41,412 bases of DNA from Planctomycetota bacterium (GTDB lineage Bacteria > Planctomycetota > Phycisphaerae > WQYP01), in assembly GCA_021785435.1 (NCBI GenBank), contig JAJYFE010000018.1, positions 1 through 41,412 of the forward strand, read 5' to 3'. Positions within the stretch are counted from its first letter, which is position 1; each line of letters opens with the position of its first letter. The notes under the pieces were generated by a model that did no database searches, was not told the DNA's origin, and saw only the letters and a program-made list of their open reading frames with translations. Shown one piece after another: positions 10,683-18,232 of the stretch. The translations under genes and the position numbers were made by a program.

Positions 10683-12911
10683 ATGGCCAGCGAAACCCGA
10701 ACGCCGACGGACAATTTGGGGGCATCCGATCGTCTTGGTGCAATTGAACCCGCCTGCCGCGGGACAGACGGGATCGCCAGCCAGCCCACCGCCCCAAAGG
10801 AGAGGATAGATCGGCGGCGTTTTCTTGGCGGCGCGGTCCTGGCGGGCTTGACGGCCATCGCCATCAGCCGCCGCCACGGTATCGCGCGGACACTCGCGCC
10901 GGCTGGAGGTCTTGAAAGAGTGGGCATCCCGCCATTTCCCAAGACGCCGGACGGCCTGACCCTGTTCACCATCAACGAATTCGATACCGCCGCCGACGCG
11001 CTGCCAGTTTCCCTGTCCGTTCCTTCGCAGGATTGGCTGCGGGCCTGGTTCAAATGGGGCAATGCGCCCGACTGGAGCAAGATGACCGGCGACGTGGCCC
11101 GGGCGCATCAGGCGGGCGCCTTGTTCGGTGGCGGAACCACCTGTTCGGCGCTTTACCCCCACGAAAATGGCATTACCAATGCCCAGTTCATGGCTATGGC
11201 CACGCGGGACCCCTATGGCCGGCTCCATAAGGTCTCCAATGCGTACTACCATGGCGCCATCGAGAACCCCGCCTACCGGCGTTACGTGCTCAAATGGGCC
11301 ACCCTGCAGATCGAGGCCGGCGTGGACACCCTCTTTATGGACGAAGTGTGCGGCGCTTACAGCTCCCATGAGGGCTATGACCCCTACGGCTTAGCCGCCT
11401 TCCGGCGCTATCTGCTGCGTCGCTTTGTGGAAAGTGGGCATTGGCGGGTCGACGACCCACGCTGGAAGTCCCAGTTCCAGGTGGATTGCGATGACCCGCG
11501 GGAATGCCCCGACCACAGCATCCGGACCTTCGATTACGCGGCCTACCTCCGCAAGAATCACTGGGCGGACCATCCGGATCAGCCGGCCAATCCCCTGGCT
11601 GGGATTTGGGGACGCGACAACTGGGCGGTTAGCGGCGAGACTTATTGCGTCTTTCGCAACAATGCGGTGTGGCGTTACTGGACGAGCCAGCTTCGCGCCT
11701 ATGCGGCGAAACGGCAGCGCCGGGTTTGGATCGCGGCCAACGGTTTGAATCGCTGGGTGGATTATCAGATCGCCGGCGGGGGAACCCTATGGAATTTTCC
11801 ACTTCAAGCGGATGGCAAACTCAAGTGCGCCGCCGCTACGACTTCCCATATGGCGGCTTGGCGTCAGCTCTATACGGAAAGTCGGGGCCTTCTGCACGGC
11901 AAAGATGTGCCCGTCGTTGTATTCAACGACTGGGGGGATGGGATGCCATGGATGGACAAGTTAACCAATGCGGATCGAGCCGCGTGGCTGGGGGCCTATG
12001 CGCCGGAGATCTTCGCCTGCGGCCTGTTTTTCGCTTACCCGGTTCATGGGCCGTTCGGATGCAACGCCGCGACCGACGGAACGCTGGGGGTGATTCAGCG
12101 GCAAGCCCGGTTTGTCCAATCGGTATCGCCGCTGCTTCGCCGCGTGACCTGGCAAGATCCCAGCGCGGCATCCTACGACGGAAAAGCCGTTGTCACCCTG
12201 CAAGCCCAACCGGCCGCGGGCCGAGTAATCGCCCATTTGGTGAACCAGGATTACGCGGGTATGACGCCCATTCAGCAAACCGGCAAGGGTTTACGAATGG
12301 CGTTGGCGGTGCGCCCGAAAGCGGTGCGGATTCATAACGCTGATACCGGGGAGGTAACGACGGCGCAGTGGAGTTATGATCCACATGATACTTTGCCGGG
12401 CCGGCGAACCAGCGGCCTTCTGAAGGTTGCGGTGCCCTCGTTGCTGACCTGGAATGTTCTGCGGATTGATCTGCCGCATTGGGCGCCGCTTCCCGGCGCC
12501 AGCGTGGTGACTATACCCTGTGCACTTTTGTGGCAACGCCCCAGTTCGAACCTGTTTCATATCACTGGCTCGGCCCCTCCCCTGAGCATGAACGGATTCG
12601 TGCAGGGGCGGCTCCACGCTGATCTGCGTAATAATCCCACGTTCATCGTGCGCTTTCGCCAGGCGGGCCGGTTTGAGATGCACGTCAACTCGGTGGCCGG
12701 CGCCGGCGCCCATTTGCTGATTAAAGTGGATGGTAAACTGGCCCTGGCGCAGCATCTCGTCAATACCGTCGGTGGCAAGAACGATCCGACCGCCAACGAT
12801 ATCGACCAGACTTTTTCCGTTTCGGTGCCGGCGGGTTTACATCGCATCTCGGTAAATAATGACGGTGCCGACTGGTTTACTGTGGACTGGTATAAATTTG
12901 TCGGCCTGTGA
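10683..12911 (+). CDS. Tat-exported putative glycoside hydrolase with C-terminal beta-sandwich domain
   Basis: 742 aa from ATG 10683 (GAGAGG upstream). The twin-arginine signal RRRFLGG at residues 44-50 precedes a hydrophobic stretch (AVLAGLTAIAIS), so the folded protein is predicted to leave the cytoplasm by the Tat pathway; the signal sits behind an unusually long 43-residue N-region. The body looks like a TIM-barrel glycosidase: 'LFGGGTTCSALYPHENG', 'AGVDTLFMDEVCGAY' with an acidic pair after a hydrophobic strand, 'IAANGLNRW', and 'VVVFNDWGDGMPWMD'. The last 130 residues ('RFEMHVNSVAGAGAHLLIKVDGK', shortened here to FEMHVNSVAGAG) resemble a carbohydrate-binding beta-sandwich. I cannot name the GH family. 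The open frame continues upstream over the membrane gene, but that part is a shadow. Confidence 0.7.
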   Translation: MASETRTPTDNLGASDRLGAIEPACRGTDGIASQPTAPKERIDRRRFLGGAVLAGLTAIAISRRHGIARTLAPAGGLERVGIPPFPKTPDGLTLFTINEFDTAADALPVSLSVPSQDWLRAWFKWGNAPDWSKMTGDVARAHQAGALFGGGTTCSALYPHENGITNAQFMAMATRDPYGRLHKVSNAYYHGAIENPAYRRYVLKWATLQIEAGVDTLFMDEVCGAYSSHEGYDPYGLAAFRRYLLRRFVESGHWRVDDPRWKSQFQVDCDDPRECPDHSIRTFDYAAYLRKNHWADHPDQPANPLAGIWGRDNWAVSGETYCVFRNNAVWRYWTSQLRAYAAKRQRRVWIAANGLNRWVDYQIAGGGTLWNFPLQADGKLKCAAATTSHMAAWRQLYTESRGLLHGKDVPVVVFNDWGDGMPWMDKLTNADRAAWLGAYAPEIFACGLFFAYPVHGPFGCNAATDGTLGVIQRQARFVQSVSPLLRRVTWQDPSAASYDGKAVVTLQAQPAAGRVIAHLVNQDYAGMTPIQQTGKGLRMALAVRPKAVRIHNADTGEVTTAQWSYDPHDTLPGRRTSGLLKVAVPSLLTWNVLRIDLPHWAPLPGASVVTIPCALLWQRPSSNLFHITGSAPPLSMNGFVQGRLHADLRNNPTFIVRFRQAGRFEMHVNSVAGAGAHLLIKVDGKLALAQHLVNTVGGKNDPTANDIDQTFSVSVPAGLHRISVNNDGADWFTVDWYKFVGL

Positions 12912-13031
12912 TGCGGGCAGGCTTCCGGCCACCGGCAATACGCGTGAAGTCCAGGCCCCGGATTCTGAAACCTTATCCGGCTGCGCCGGAACCGAAAAGA
13001 ATCTCCCGCGAAGGCGCGAAGGTGTAGTCAG

Positions 13032-13051
13032 CACCGCATGATAATGCGGTG
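13032..13051. terminator. Hairpin downstream of the Tat glycosidase gene
   Basis: CACCGCAT-GATA-ATGCGGTG: a perfect 8-bp stem with a 4-base loop, 120 bases after the stop at 12911. A second weaker stem, CACCGGG/CCCGGTG, follows near 13086-13108. There is no clear T run. The 271-base interval 12912-13182 holds no gene. Confidence 0.4.
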
Positions 13052-13142
13052 GTTGGTCCACGTTCGGCGCAAACCACCGGGTTATCACCGGGTGCTCCCC
13101 CCGGTGCTCCCCAAGTCTTTTCGCTCCTTCGCGTAAGCCCGA

Positions 13143-13169
13143 AACTTCTCCGCACGGTGCGGAGAAGTT
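13143..13169 (-). terminator. Candidate terminator of rpiA (perfect 13-bp inverted repeat)
   Basis: AACTTCTCCGCAC then one G then the exact complement GTGCGGAGAAGTT. It lies 13 bases after the rpiA stop on the minus strand, where a terminator is expected. The T tract is missing, so it may work as a stabilising 3' hairpin instead. Confidence 0.5.
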
Positions 13170-13182
13170 ACACGTTCAGAAT

Positions 13183-13941
13183 CTAAACCCTGGGTGCTTC
13201 CGTCGTCTTTCGCCCCGCTTCGCGCCGCCGATGTTCCACCGTACCGTCGAAATTAGCCACCAGGACCTCGTCGGCGAAATCCAGGAACAAGCCGGTTTCA
13301 ATCACACCCGGAAGGCTGTGCAGCCGCCGCTCCAACGCCGGCAGATCATCCAGCCCTGGTTGGTCCGGCTGCGACCGCGGTTCAAAACGCACGTGCAACA
13401 GCGGATTGCCGTTGTCGGTCTTATACAGCGCCCCATCGGCTTGCCGGCGCGGCGTGACCGTAGCGCCCCAGCCGGTCAGCGTCCGCGTCACCACCGGCAT
13501 GGCGAATCCGACCACTTCCACAAATACCGGAAAATGCGTGCCGAGCCGATCCACGAGCTTTTCCTGCCCCACCACGATGACCAGCCGGCGGGCCAGGGAT
13601 TCAATCACTTTTTCCCGCAACAACGCGCCTCCGCCGCCCTTCAGAAGATTCAACTGCGGATCCACTTCATCGGCGCCATCGACGGCAATGTCCACATACG
13701 CCAGCGTTTCCAGCGGCGTCAGCGGGATGCCCACCGCGTGCGCCAGTTCCTCCGTGGCCTGCGAAGTGGCCACGGCGGTCAGGGACATCTTCGTTTCCGC
13801 GCGGCGGCGCCCCAGCATCCGGACGAAAGCGTGCGCCGCCCGTCCGCTGCCCAACCCTACAATTTGCCCGGGCTGGATCATCGCGGCAGCCATGGCGCCG
13901 ATATGCTCCAGTTGCCCCACCGTGGCCGCTCGCGTCGCCAT
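13183..13941 (-). CDS. rpiA: Ribose-5-phosphate isomerase A (complete copy)
   Basis: 252 aa from ATG 13941 (MATRAATVGQLEHIGAMAAA). It interconverts ribose-5-phosphate and ribulose-5-phosphate. Visible motifs: 'GQIVGLGSGRAAHAFVR' (phosphate-binding loop), 'VDIAVDGADEVDPQLNLLKG' with the catalytic Asp pair, and 'GGGGALLREKVIESLARRLVIVV' with the Lys and catalytic Glu/Arg region. The frame is open to GTG 14028, but the extra residues are unlike the family, and the ATG fits RpiA N-termini; the ATG itself lies in the palindrome GTCGCCATATGGCGAC. The 5' 186 bp of the coding region (13756-13941) are duplicated at 17383-17568. Ordinarily the CAU tRNA would lie just upstream; here the 3' fragment of that tRNA (14064-14114) does, followed by the inserted operon. 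Confidence 0.93.
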   Translation of the reverse strand: MATRAATVGQLEHIGAMAAAMIQPGQIVGLGSGRAAHAFVRMLGRRRAETKMSLTAVATSQATEELAHAVGIPLTPLETLAYVDIAVDGADEVDPQLNLLKGGGGALLREKVIESLARRLVIVVGQEKLVDRLGTHFPVFVEVVGFAMPVVTRTLTGWGATVTPRRQADGALYKTDNGNPLLHVRFEPRSQPDQPGLDDLPALERRLHSLPGVIETGLFLDFADEVLVANFDGTVEHRRREAGRKTTEAPRV

Positions 13942-13980
13942 ATGGCGACCAGGCTTTGTCGAGTCGCCCTCTTCGGCGAC
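13934..13980. promoter_or_regulatory. Palindrome and hairpin over the rpiA start
   Basis: GTCGCCATATGGCGAC (13934-13949) is a perfect 16-bp palindrome that contains the start codon; GTCGCC-CTCTTC-GGCGAC (13963-13980) is a 6-bp stem just upstream. Both also exist in the right copy (17561-17576 and 17590-17607), and a close relative of the second stem occurs at 17875-17892. They could hide the start of rpiA in the mRNA or bind a regulator; neither is shown. Confidence 0.4.
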
Positions 13981-14063
13981 CGGAGGAGAGGATGGTGGCA
14001 TAATCCGTATCCCGCCTGGTCGAGTCACTTTGGAATTTCACCGTGGCGACCTGCGCCCAACCA

Positions 14064-14114
14064 TCCGAGGGGTGGGAATCGAACCCACGACCCGGAGATT
14101 ATGAGTCCCCTGCT
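14064..14114 (-). pseudogene. 3' fragment (51 nt) of the CAU-anticodon tRNA
   Basis: Identical to nucleotides 23-73 of the intact tRNA at 17691-17763: it keeps the anticodon arm, variable loop, T arm and the 3' acceptor strand but lacks the 5' acceptor strand and D arm. It is the residue of the insertion that created the 359-bp repeats and cannot fold as a tRNA. Confidence 0.92.
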
Positions 14115-14467
14115 GCTTTGCGACGATAATAGTGCAAGAACCGCGTTCCGCAAGGGTTTGCCGCATCTTGAACCGCGTAACTCAAGAAGCGCCATGGCTC
14201 ATCGCTTGGCGTTCTTGGCCAAAAAAGACGCCCGTCCAGCTGCCCTGATCGACGCCTCACCGACCCTGTCGGGGCATATCCGGGCGTCGATCATGGCGAT
14301 GGCGGGGGCCGCAGCCACTCCGTTTTCCACGGTCCGTCCTGGCCGCGAGCGCCACCCGTATCGGCCAGCTGCGCAATCTCGTGGGAAATGAAATGGGAGT
14401 CTTCCGAAGCCCGGAGCGGTGGATCGATCCGCCGCTGGAAAATGGCATTCGCTCCCTGAGGTAACGC
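14115..14467. other. Unassigned left end of the inserted segment
   Basis: 353 bases between the tRNA fragment and the last gene of the cassette. Open frames exist on both strands because the region is GC-rich, but none has recognisable similarity, a ribosome-binding site or length to support a gene. In particular I see no tyrosine-recombinase C-terminus, which is often found next to a tRNA attachment site. Confidence 0.5.
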
Positions 14468-15178
14468 TTATGATTTCGACGACGTTTTTCTTCGGCCAAG
14501 CTCCTGGTCGAACGGCTCGACGGCGCTCTTTTTTTTCTGTAAGTCGCGCCCGAGTTCCTCCCTCTGCTTTGGGCTCTGGAAGCCCCCCGCTTGTGCTTTG
14601 TCAAAGGCCGCCTGCGCCGCAGCCAGCTCCTCGTTCCCTTTGGACACAAGCCACCGGAGATCGTTGTCAGAATACCACCGAAAATCGTCGAAGCCCTGCA
14701 CGGCTATGGACGTGAAAATTCGGGTGTGTAGGTCCCGGATAAATTCGGCTCCAAGCCGGGCCACACGGTGTTCCCGGATGAGCGCTGCGCGTGCATCACT
14801 ACCGGTGGGAAGGCATAGGGTGAACAGGCAATCAAACACCGCGTGGTAGCGCCCCTCGCCCAACGACGGAATCTGCCCGAGATAGAAGCGATCGGGAGCG
14901 CTGCGGCCGTCGCGCAGTGCCAGCAGGAAGTCAAGCACATCCCTGAAGGTTTGTACAGTGCTTGGTGGGTTGCCGCCATAACGCTCGACACCCGCAACGA
15001 CCACACGGGTTTTGTTGGCAATTACGCATGGGCGCGAAATCAAAAGGCACGCCAACATCCCGCCGCCCACTCGCTCCTGCCGCTGCCAGTCGTCACCCGT
15101 CTGGAAAAGCGCCACTCTCTGGAGTATGTCGCCCTGGGCCAGCGGTAGGTCCGGATTTGCCGGCTCAGTGATTGACAT
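14468..15178 (-). CDS. Cassette gene 5: unrecognised 236-aa protein
   Basis: Start ATG 15178 (MSITEPANPDLPLAQGDILQ); the start overlaps the end of cassette gene 4 by 14 bases, so translation is probably coupled. I do not recognise a family. The N-terminal two thirds look globular and mixed alpha/beta ('GGGMLACLLISRPCVIANK', 'RYHAVFDCLFTLCLP', 'REHRVARLGAEFIRDLHTRIF'); the last 60 residues are a charged helix rich in Lys/Arg/Glu/Gln ('ELAAAQAAFDKAQAG', 'REELGRDLQKKKSAVEPF'), likely a coiled coil. The opening GDILQRVALF plus a 'SRPCVIANK' strand resembles proteins that start with a small barrel, but this is only an impression. It is the last gene of the operon. Confidence 0.7.
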   Translation of the reverse strand: MSITEPANPDLPLAQGDILQRVALFQTGDDWQRQERVGGGMLACLLISRPCVIANKTRVVVAGVERYGGNPPSTVQTFRDVLDFLLALRDGRSAPDRFYLGQIPSLGEGRYHAVFDCLFTLCLPTGSDARAALIREHRVARLGAEFIRDLHTRIFTSIAVQGFDDFRWYSDNDLRWLVSKGNEELAAAQAAFDKAQAGGFQSPKQREELGRDLQKKKSAVEPFDQELGRRKTSSKS

Positions 15179-15614
15179 CCTCGTCCCCGCTAAAAAGCCT
15201 TACCGCTCGCGCCATCTCGGCATCGCGGGGGCTCCAGCCGTATTCGGCCTCGGCTCGCGCCAGGGCCTCCGCGCCTGCGGGAAAAGCCGCCTGAATGTGC
15301 GCCTGGTCTTGTGCCACGAGGCTTGTAAGGTGATCGCTGCTTATCGGCCGGGACGATTGATCGACTGCGCTCAACTGTGCGCCCCTGAAAGCGAGTTGAA
15401 TCATCGCCGCGCTGAGTTGGCTCTTGAGCAACCGCAGCGTGGCGTCGGCCACGGCGCCGAAATTCGGATTTGATTCCACCAGCGGATCAGTGCGAAGAGG
15501 CTCCTCGCCAAGCGTCGCTTGGCCCGAAAAGCGGCCACCATCCCGCGTCAACGGCCAAGCCCATTCATCACCTGATATCGGAACCACTGAAGTCTCGGCC
15601 CCATACGCAATCAT
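15165..15614 (-). CDS. Cassette gene 4: unrecognised 149-aa protein
   Basis: ATG 15614 overlaps the stop of gene 3 (ATGA), and its own 3' end overlaps gene 5. No family recognised. The protein opens with 'GAETSVVPISGDEWAWPL', continues through helical segments ('ADATLRLLKSQLSAAMIQLAFRG', 'LVAQDQAHIQAAFPAGAEALARAE') and ends acidic ('LFSGDEDVNH'). No signal peptide or membrane segment. Its tight coupling to genes 3 and 5 suggests the three products act together. Confidence 0.7.
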   Translation of the reverse strand: MIAYGAETSVVPISGDEWAWPLTRDGGRFSGQATLGEEPLRTDPLVESNPNFGAVADATLRLLKSQLSAAMIQLAFRGAQLSAVDQSSRPISSDHLTSLVAQDQAHIQAAFPAGAEALARAEAEYGWSPRDAEMARAVRLFSGDEDVNH

Positions 15615-16255
15615 GTGCCAACCCCCCGGAGGACCAACTCGACGAGCCTTCGAGACTCCGCCTGTGCCTCCTGCCAGAGTTTTAACCCCGCAATGATTTT
15701 ATCCACGGCACCCTCGTTGGGGAGGTCCAGGTGAAAATTGAAGGCAAACAGCAGCCGATCCTGCGCGCTCGCTCCAGCCTGAAACTGGATCGGCTTGATG
15801 TCGAGCTTTAGCCTCAAGGACCGCCAATTCTTGCTGAGATACGCACCGAATCTGGCGTCCGCGACATCAAATGCTTCGAACAGCTCGCTGCCACCCTGAA
15901 AAAACAGCGATCGAGTAAGCTCGGCAATGTTATCCGTCACCTGGTGCCAAAGGAAGTTTAGCCCCACCGCCATGTACGGCGTGTGGGGAAGTGCTCGAAC
16001 GATGCCGCCGAGCTTTTCCAATACGACGGCGGCTTCGTCGTCGGGGGGGCACCTGGGCGTAAGGTGCAGCTGCTGCGGCAATGCGGTGAGCCGGAACAAC
16101 GGGGTCTCTGCTTGCGAGACCTGGTCTAGGAACATGCACCCCTGCTGAAAGTCGTTCTCGGCAATGATGCCTTGCCGGACCAGCCACAGCTGCGAAAGTA
16201 TGGAGGGGTTGAAATTTCTGGCTACAACAACGGCAGTCGAGGAAGATAATTCCAT
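15611..16255 (-). CDS. Cassette gene 3: unrecognised 214-aa protein (weak TIGR04255-like look)
   Basis: ATG 16255 (MELSSSTAVVVARNFNPSIL). The arrangement of an N-terminal beta segment, 'FLDQVSQAETPLFRLTALPQQLHLTP', 'LPHTPYMAVGLNFLWHQV', and a C-terminal strand/helix ('DRLLFAFNFHLDLPN', 'KLWQEAQAESRRLVELVL') is reminiscent of TIGR04255-type proteins, whose function is unknown; this is a low-confidence resemblance. A 201-base gap separates it from gene 2, the only real gap in the operon; it contains an eight-C homopolymer near 16313 and no convincing gene, so an internal promoter is possible. Confidence 0.7.
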   Translation of the reverse strand: MELSSSTAVVVARNFNPSILSQLWLVRQGIIAENDFQQGCMFLDQVSQAETPLFRLTALPQQLHLTPRCPPDDEAAVVLEKLGGIVRALPHTPYMAVGLNFLWHQVTDNIAELTRSLFFQGGSELFEAFDVADARFGAYLSKNWRSLRLKLDIKPIQFQAGASAQDRLLFAFNFHLDLPNEGAVDKIIAGLKLWQEAQAESRRLVELVLRGVGT

Positions 16256-16456
16256 ACCATCAGACGCTCAAGGAGCCCCGGCGACCGGAACACACGCCAC
16301 CGTTCAGCGGGTGGCCCCCCCCTCCACAACCTCCGTGTCGCAGATAATAACACTCTCCGGCCACGACCTCCACCGCACGCCGCGGCGGCCGGTTGACCAA
16401 GCCTCCCGGGCCGCGGGCACTCCATCCTTCGATAGGGCGGGAAAGCGGTCCGTGGG

Positions 16457-16894
16457 CTACACGCCGGCCAGTTCTACCGTCGCCTCATTTTGTTCCGCCA
16501 TATTGATGAGTTCACGGTAGATTTTGCGGTAGGAGGCAACCGCCATGGTGCCCTTGGCCTGCGGGTTCAGCGCCCACAACTTGGCCAGAAAGAGGTGCTC
16601 AAGTCGCACGGGGCCATCCTCAATCTCGATCTTGAACCCCGCCATCCTTTCCGACATCTGCCGGCAGAATTTTGAAACGCCCTTGATAAGCGAGCCGATG
16701 ATCTTCCGATTCTCCTGGCTGTAGTAAACCGTCACCAGATCATCCACGCGCTCGGCATAAAAGGCATCAGGGGCGACAATAAACTCAATGCAGTCTCCGT
16801 CTGGGTCATACGTGACAGCGGGGCGAAAGGCAGGAGCCGATTGGGCCAGCTTGAGCACGTGCTCCGCGAATCGTGCGTTAGTCATGGTGGTCAT
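16457..16894 (-). CDS. Cassette gene 2: 145-aa protein with a DUF2283-like segment, possible antitoxin/immunity partner
   Basis: ATG 16894 overlaps the stop of gene 1 (ATGA); a second ATG at 16885 is possible. The middle of the protein reads 'VTYDPDGDCIEFIVAP', then 'ERVDDLVTVYYSQENRKIIG' and 'SLIKGVSKF'. This follows the pattern of DUF2283-type domains (Y-D-x-x-x-D, then a strand ending in a charged turn and 'iiGi.i'). The C-terminal 65 residues form a helical region ('FLAKLWALNPQAKG', 'YRKIYRELINMAEQN'). DUF2283 proteins are often encoded beside small toxin-like genes. Being directly coupled to gene 1 makes a toxin-antitoxin or regulator-pair reading plausible but unproven. Confidence 0.7.
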   Translation of the reverse strand: MTTMTNARFAEHVLKLAQSAPAFRPAVTYDPDGDCIEFIVAPDAFYAERVDDLVTVYYSQENRKIIGSLIKGVSKFCRQMSERMAGFKIEIEDGPVRLEHLFLAKLWALNPQAKGTMAVASYRKIYRELINMAEQNEATVELAGV

Positions 16895-17334
16895 AATCGC
16901 CTCTCCTTGAACCTTGTTGTATGGTTCATCGGCAAGGCCGGGGCCGCTGGATCACTCTGCTCCCACCTCCAATTGTAGGCAACCCCATCCTGGTTTACAA
17001 AGACCAGATACACCTGCCCTGGGTACGGCGGCACTGCCGTACCATCGGGCCGGTAGCTATGTTCTGGGATGGCACAATAGCATCGCCCGCCCACGCCGCG
17101 TTGATCTTCGTCCACATCTTGCCGCAAGCCCTCAAAAATGGCGGTTGGCCGTTGGAGCACATAAGGCACAACATGTGCCGCCTCGTGAATGTGCACGGTC
17201 CCCCGCGCAGCCAATGCGTGCAAGCGGTCGTACGAAATCTGAACCTTCGTCGGCTTACCGTCGTCGGGGTCCACTGCGTCGATCTGCAGGTATTGGCGCC
17301 GCGTCTCCGATTCCTCGGACATAGTGGCGGTCAT
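16891..17334 (-). CDS. Cassette gene 1: 147-aa protein, possible small nuclease/toxin-like fold
   Basis: Starts at ATG 17334 (MTATMSEESE) or ATG 17322. The frame is open further upstream into the truncated rpiA copy up to about 17655, so a chimera with an RpiA N-terminus is formally encoded, but family-like sequence begins at about YLQIDAVDPDDG. Features: 'YDRLHALAARGTVHIHEAAH', 'VVPYVLQRPTAIFEGL', a Cys-containing strand (GRCYCAIPEHSYRPDG), then 'GQVYLVFVNQDGVAYNWRWE' and a final basic 'NHTTRFKERRL'. A helix, a 'vL..P..i' element, antiparallel strands and a conserved charged C-terminus recall BECR-type (RelE/barnase-EndoU-like) small RNases; I cannot prove it. First gene of the operon, coupled to gene 2 by ATGA. 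Confidence 0.65.
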   Translation of the reverse strand: MTATMSEESETRRQYLQIDAVDPDDGKPTKVQISYDRLHALAARGTVHIHEAAHVVPYVLQRPTAIFEGLRQDVDEDQRGVGGRCYCAIPEHSYRPDGTAVPPYPGQVYLVFVNQDGVAYNWRWEQSDPAAPALPMNHTTRFKERRL

Positions 17335-17382
17335 GCTAATCGCTGGTGCCGCGGCTGTCAAAGCGGATGTCAACCTCCCCTC

Positions 17383-17763
<381 letters not shown>

Positions 17764-18116
17764 TGTTCAGGTTAAGGTCCCCGGCTATCGCTTTTCCGTC
17801 CCAGGTTTTCGACCGCAGGCGGCGGGAAACGTGACGGCGCATCCGCCATGGTTCCCACACCTCTCGCCTTGTTGAGTCACCCTCTTCGGCGACCTGACCG
17901 CTTGCAGTTTACCGCTGCGAACCCTATCCCTAAACATAACGGATAGAGCAGGATTTTCCTACCAGGTCAGTCCGGACCCGTCCCGCCAAGGGCACGACTA
18001 CGAAGTAAAAAGGTTGAGGGGGGCGATATGGGCATTGTTCCCCCTGGGTTTTGCTTGTTACCTTTTCCTTTTACCTTGATCCACTCCGAAAATAACCAGA
18101 AGGGGGTGATCGGAAG
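17764..18116. other. Intergenic region upstream of the tRNA
   Basis: No gene supported. It holds a stem related to the one in front of rpiA (GTCACC-CTCTTC-GGCGAC, 17875-17892) and a TTACCTTTTCCTTTTACC pyrimidine run at about 18058-18076. The tRNA promoter should lie just right of 17763, but no clear -35/-10 pair stands out. Confidence 0.5.
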
Positions 18117-18227
18117 CCCCCCCGACAAGGTCTCCAAAGGCGACTCCTCGATCCGCCGAGGGTCGCCGTGGGTGACTAAACTATTCTGCCTCCGTGCGGA
18201 CCGGGGCTATCTACGCGGTTTTGCCCC
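18117..18227 (-). repeat. Dispersed repeat family B, copy 3 (reverse orientation)
   Basis: Read on the minus strand it gives the family B order: a diverged A-rich start, GCCCCGGTCCGCACGGAGGC, TTTAGTCACCCACGGCGACC, GGCGGATCGAGGAGTCGCC, TTTGGAGACCTTGTCGGGGG. It keeps the 32-base block that copy 2 has lost. It abuts the 3' end of pyrF (stop at 18233). Confidence 0.75.
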
Positions 18228-18232
18228 TTTTT

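Larger units (their letters stand above)
13756..14114. repeat. Left copy of the 359-bp direct repeat (rpiA 5' part + tRNA 3' part)
   Basis: This segment reappears at 17383-17741 with a constant offset of 3627 and no difference that I can see. Identity begins inside rpiA at GGCCTGCGAAGTGG and stops inside the tRNA after AGTCCCCTGCT. The sequences diverge abruptly on both sides, so the copies bracket a 3268-bp insert (14115-17382). Confidence 0.95.

Noticed and set aside
13231-14391. 386-codon plus-strand open frame
   Set aside because: It is antisense to rpiA over most of its length and has no recognisable domain; rpiA is certain.
14115-14467. Possible integrase C-terminus next to the tRNA fragment
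   Set aside because: I translated both strands and found none of the Arg-His-x-x-Arg or Tyr regions expected of a tyrosine recombinase.
16222-16425. 67-codon minus-strand ORF in the gap between cassette genes 2 and 3
   Set aside because: Overlaps the start of gene 3, has Arg/Gly-rich composition typical of chance frames in GC-rich DNA, and spans an eight-C run that could hide a sequencing error.
17893-18010. Possible small structured RNA (RNase P- or tmRNA-like) upstream of the tRNA
   Set aside because: I could not find the conserved core motifs of either RNA; some short pairings only.
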